From the NCBI GenBank assembly GCA_018242525.1, contig JAFEBS010000042.1:9473-73472 (forward strand): a DNA stretch of 64,000 nt. Direction: 5' to 3'. The translations under genes were made by a program, and so were the position numbers. The notes beneath the pieces were generated by a model. The model saw nothing but the letters and a program-made list of their open reading frames with translations, was not told the origin of the DNA and ran no database searches. Every line of letters begins with the position of its first letter. The stretch's first letter is position 1. Below, piece by piece: positions 57,700 through 64,000 of the stretch. This DNA is from Planctomycetota bacterium (GTDB lineage Bacteria > Planctomycetota > Planctomycetia > Planctomycetales > Planctomycetaceae).

Positions 57700-58983
57700 T
57701 TACTCAACGTCCATCAGTCCGGCCAGTTTCAGCCGAGTTTGAGGATGGTTGGCGAATGGCCAGTCCGTCGGCTGGTAGGCAATCGCAAATTCCGGAGTGT
57801 CATAGCGCTGGTAGTCATTGGTGAGGCTGTGCATCAGGCGGTCCAGGACGCCGGTTGTTAACAGCGTTCTCTCGACGGGATAGACCGGCTTGCCGGTGTG
57901 AATCGTTTCTTCGATGGCCCGCAGCAGTTGCGCGAAGTGTCCGAACGGAGGTTCATTCTGCAATCGAATCCAGGTTGCCGAGGGCTTGTCTTGCCCTTTG
58001 ATTTTCGCGGCGAACGCGAATTCGGGAGTCAGTGCGTCTGTCATGGCGACGGCGGATCTGAGGCCGTCGCGATGTTCGCACAGAAACAGCGCCGCATCCT
58101 TTTGCTTCGTCCATTCGGGCCCGGCGGACGGATTCCTGGGGAGCGTGCCGAGGGCCGCCTCGAACAATTCCAGTGACCAGCGCTTCTCGGTGGCTGCCCG
58201 ATAGATCGCCTCACCGCGCAACGCCTGCACCGAGACGATTCCCGACTCGCCCCCGCGTCGACGTTCAACCATCGCCTGGTGTGCTTCCAGGGCATGGATC
58301 CCATACACCTCCAGTCCACTGTAGCCGACAGTGACCGCTTCCTCCAGTTCCTGGTTGCGATCCAGTTCCAACGGCGGGAACCGCCAGGCGAGTGGAACCG
58401 ACGAACCGGCCAGAAACGGGATTTTTCGCTCCCTCGCCAACGCGTACATGAAGCTGGCGTCTGCCCATGAATGCGCAAGATGTTTGTCGTTGAACACGGG
58501 AACCGACTTGCCCCCACGCTGCAGCGCCGCAGCAATCTCTTCGAAGAACCGTCGTCGCGGATACAGGTGCTGGTGAGTGTCCGGCGTATGGGGATAGTCG
58601 CCATGCTCACCAATGCTGATCACTCCAGCCACTTGAACCTGATCGGTTCCCAGCGTAATCGCTTCGTCGATGGTCTTCGCGATCCGGAATTGGAATCGCT
58701 CTGACATCGAATGACTGAGATCACCGGAGCCCACTTGATCGACGTAGAGGGAAACCAGCTTCAGGTCAGGTCCAAGTCCTCCGTCTTGTTGCCATCCTTC
58801 CAGGATTTTCCCGATCAGGACGTCCGAATGACTCCACTTTCGATAGACGGTCACGACCGCCGCCACGGGCAGTTTCGGACGCCCTTCCGCGCACAACACA
58901 GGAGTCTCGAACAATCTCGTGACCGTGGATGCAGCAGCGGTGCTGACCAGGAATTGACGCCGATTGACAAGTTGATGTGCCAT
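57700..58983 (-). CDS. Tat-exported protein of unknown function
   Basis: 427 residues. Tat signal NRRQFLVSTAAASTVTRLF. The mature part begins PKLPVAAVVTVYRKWSHSDV, LIGKILEGWQQDG and contains GVISIGEHGDYPHTPDTHQH, GKSVPVFNDKHLAHSWADAS and IPFLAGSSVPLAWRFPPLEL. I recognise this as a planctomycete-conserved secreted protein, often near oxidoreductases, but cannot name a reaction; conserved His/Asp/Glu residues suggest metal binding. It is convergent with the ammonium-kinase locus and lies 102 bp downstream of the molybdoenzyme gene, possibly in one operon with it. Confidence 0.75.
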   Translation of the reverse strand: MAHQLVNRRQFLVSTAAASTVTRLFETPVLCAEGRPKLPVAAVVTVYRKWSHSDVLIGKILEGWQQDGGLGPDLKLVSLYVDQVGSGDLSHSMSERFQFRIAKTIDEAITLGTDQVQVAGVISIGEHGDYPHTPDTHQHLYPRRRFFEEIAAALQRGGKSVPVFNDKHLAHSWADASFMYALARERKIPFLAGSSVPLAWRFPPLELDRNQELEEAVTVGYSGLEVYGIHALEAHQAMVERRRGGESGIVSVQALRGEAIYRAATEKRWSLELFEAALGTLPRNPSAGPEWTKQKDAALFLCEHRDGLRSAVAMTDALTPEFAFAAKIKGQDKPSATWIRLQNEPPFGHFAQLLRAIEETIHTGKPVYPVERTLLTTGVLDRLMHSLTNDYQRYDTPEFAIAYQPTDWPFANHPQTRLKLAGLMDVE

Positions 58984-59085
58984 GAGGTTCTCGTTGAGTC
59001 GGCGGGTCTTGACATCGTGGCAATTGAAGCAGTTTGCCAGCAGAACAATGGGTAAGACGCGAGATCCGGTTGTGCGTACGAACGC

Positions 59086-59784
59086 TCAATACGCTCCGCC
59101 ATCGTCCGAGAAACCCGGGGGAATGCTTTCGCTACGAAACCGTTCTTCGGTCCACGGGTCGCCGTGCATGTGGTAGCCCCCCTGCTCCCAGTATCCGGCG
59201 CGGTCTTCGGCGACCAGTTCGATCCCGCAGATCCACTTGGCACTCTTCCACGCGTACAACTGAGGGACCATGCCTCGCACAGGGCCGCCGTGTTCCTCCG
59301 AAATGGCCTCGCCGTCGTGCCGGTCGGATAACAGACAGTCGTCCTGCAGAAAATCCGCCAGCGGCAGGTTGGTGCTCCACCCGTTGTCGTAGCCGTGGCA
59401 GACGACGTATCTGGCTGCCGGTTGAATGCCGGCCCGGTTCAGCAGTTCACGCGTGCTGACTCCTTCCCAGACGTTTCCCAATCGCGACCACTTGGTCACA
59501 CAATGAAAATCCGCAAAGACTTTGACGCGGGGCAGTGCCTGGAATTCCTCCAGTGAGAACGAAAGCGGGGTGTTCACCAAGCCGAAGATTTTCAGTTGCC
59601 ATTGACGCAAATCGATCAGGGGCGGACCGAACGCGTCCAGAACGGGCCATTTTCGCGTACGGGACTGGCCGGGCGGAATCCGATTCGCCCGCCGGGTGTC
59701 CGGACTGACGATGAACCCTTCGGCAAATTGGTCGGGAGTGGTTGGCTCGCCGGATTGGTACTTCGAATCGTCTTGCAGCGACAT
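59086..59784 (-). CDS. Sulfite-oxidase-like molybdopterin oxidoreductase
   Basis: 232 residues. WQLKIFGLVNTPLSFSLEEF, then DFHCVTKWSRLGNVWEG with the molybdenum-ligating Cys95; VVCHGYDNGWSTNLP; GGPVRGMVPQLYAWKSAKWI; and EQGGYHMHGDPWTEERF are the sulfite-oxidase/MsrP (YedY)-like fold. No Tat signal is visible in the chosen start, so it is cytoplasmic as drawn or its export signal has been lost. ATG 59784 (MSLQDDSKYQ) has GAAGG 8 nt upstream; the open frame back to 60150 is antisense to the secA leader and rejected. Substrate unknown. Confidence 0.85.
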   Translation of the reverse strand: MSLQDDSKYQSGEPTTPDQFAEGFIVSPDTRRANRIPPGQSRTRKWPVLDAFGPPLIDLRQWQLKIFGLVNTPLSFSLEEFQALPRVKVFADFHCVTKWSRLGNVWEGVSTRELLNRAGIQPAARYVVCHGYDNGWSTNLPLADFLQDDCLLSDRHDGEAISEEHGGPVRGMVPQLYAWKSAKWICGIELVAEDRAGYWEQGGYHMHGDPWTEERFRSESIPPGFSDDGGAY

Positions 59785-60172
59785 GGTCCAGCCTTCGGAT
59801 TGGCAGTGTTTTGGGTGAATTCCGACTGTAAAAATCGCGGTTTTGACCAGGCCGATTGTAACCGCGTCCGCCAAAACTGCGAGCGGCACGATGATTGCCG
59901 CTGTGAACTCATTGTGAAACGAGGGAGACGGACTTACGACCCGCCATTGACCGGGTTTCGCAACGCCAATAGACTTGCCGGAGAGCAAGTTACGTCGTTC
60001 AGTCTGCGGGCAGCCACCATCGGCGTCCCGGGGGCACGTCGGGCTTCTGGTTGCGATGCGACCTGGAAGACTGTCGGATCGGCAGACGATCGAAATTTCC
60101 CGCGCGAAAGTGACGGATGGTCGCGCGGCAGAGGGAAGCACGACGCCCACGCGTCATTTCAACGGACGAAAA
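59785..60172. other. Divergent intergenic region before secA
   Basis: 388 bp between the molybdoenzyme gene (minus) and secA (plus). No gene, repeat or structured element recognised. Frames that stay open through it on both strands are artefacts of base composition. It should contain both promoters. Confidence 0.4.
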
Positions 60173-63724
<3,552 letters not shown>

Positions 63725-63732
63725 GAACACAC

Positions 63733-63751
63733 TGACAGGCGGCAGCCTGTC
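63733..63751. repeat. Short palindrome between secA and waaA
   Basis: gacaggcggcagcctgtc forms a 7-bp stem with a 4-nt loop eight bases after the secA stop. No T-run follows, so it resembles a dispersed intergenic palindrome more than a terminator. Confidence 0.5.
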
Positions 63752-63779
63752 CCGCGAAACTGCGTGAATGGGGGAATGG

Positions 63780-64000
63780 ATGCCCTTTTTCGGCTGGATG
63801 CTGAACGCTGTTTATTGCCTGCTGCTGCTGGCCGTGGCGCCGGTGCTGCTCTATCGTCGCTTGCGCCATGGAAAATATCGTGGTGGGTGGCGCGAGAAGC
63901 TGACAGGACAAGTGGCGCGCCGCCACCCCGATCGTCAGTGCATCTGGTTCCACGCGGTCAGTGTCGGCGAAGTGCTGCAACTGAAGAAAGTGCTGGATGA
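63780..64000 (+). CDS. waaA: 3-deoxy-D-manno-octulosonic acid transferase (Kdo transferase), 5' part
   Basis: First 73 codons before the window ends. MPFFGWMLNAVYCLLLLAVA is an N-terminal membrane anchor, then LLYRRLRHGKYRGGWREKLT and CIWFHAVSVGEVLQLK, the last being the WaaA/KdtA motif. It adds Kdo to lipid A at the inner membrane face, so the organism makes lipopolysaccharide. GGGGGAATGG just before the ATG supports the start. 55 bp after secA on the same strand. Confidence 0.88.
   Translation, partial: MPFFGWMLNAVYCLLLLAVAPVLLYRRLRHGKYRGGWREKLTGQVARRHPDRQCIWFHAVSVGEVLQLKKVLD

Noticed and set aside
59785-60150. N-terminal extension of the sulfite-oxidase-like gene
   Set aside because: The extra 122 residues resemble neither a Tat signal nor a domain, and a ribosome-binding site exists at 59784.

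Overview
The window is a chromosomal segment of a planctomycete, probably order Planctomycetales. The diagnostic genes are a DUF1559 H-X9-DG pseudopilin, a giant PSD1/planctomycete-cytochrome protein paired with a DUF1501 protein, several Tat-exported enzymes of families typical of the phylum, an Amt-type ammonium transporter fused to a hybrid histidine kinase, and a family of GC-rich intergenic inverted repeats (gtgagccgc...ctagccgcgggt). I see no rRNA, tRNA, CRISPR array, transposase or prophage. Genes lie on both strands in short operons, and GC content looks even by eye.

Layout. 302-7876 (+): a tightly coupled six-gene operon with two AlkP-superfamily phosphohydrolases (one membrane-anchored, one a Tat lipoprotein), a small ribbon-helix-helix-like protein, a membrane protein, a small sulfotransferase, and a seven-haem cytochrome lipoprotein with TPR-like repeats. 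8148-10330 (+): DUF1559 pseudopilin, a small lipoprotein and a GGQ release-factor-like protein. 10483-16884 (-): IclR regulator, PSD1 protein and DUF1501 protein, divergent from 17062-21406 (+), a Tat-exported putative glycoside hydrolase and a secreted acetyl-xylan-esterase-like hydrolase. Together these look like a polysaccharide or sugar-acid utilisation locus. 21475-23903 (-): orphan type II secretion/type IV pilus ATPase and inner-membrane protein (GspE, GspF).

24358-35671 is a mixed region: cyanophycinase-like peptidase, Gfo/Idh/MocA oxidoreductase, small paralogous membrane proteins, ankyrin lipoprotein, YHYH protein, sugar-phosphate isomerase/epimerase, Cys-rich lipoprotein, ribokinase coupled to RtcB, and a TPR-like protein. 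36320-42418 holds an HtrA-like PDZ protease, a second epimerase, a thiolase and an ABC-2 exporter pair. 43035-51673 (+) is an MBL hydrolase, a SWIM zinc-finger protein and two tandem ~1,000-residue paralogous repeat proteins, a little-understood system. 51859-53344 has a STAS-like protein, a degenerate receiver domain and a small membrane protein. 53647-57432 is the Amt-PAS-histidine kinase-REC-REC-HPT fusion, followed at once by a decayed HD-GYP fragment. 57700-63724 has a Tat-exported unknown, a sulfite-oxidase-like molybdoenzyme and an unusually long SecA carrying four copies of a W-containing helical unit. The window ends inside waaA (Kdo transferase), which implies a lipopolysaccharide outer membrane.

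The observations most worth following are the SecA repeat insertion, the ammonium-sensor kinase with its HD-GYP relic, the SWIM/giant-repeat operon, and the AlkP/sulfotransferase/multihaem operon. All family assignments were made by eye from sequence motifs; no database search was run.
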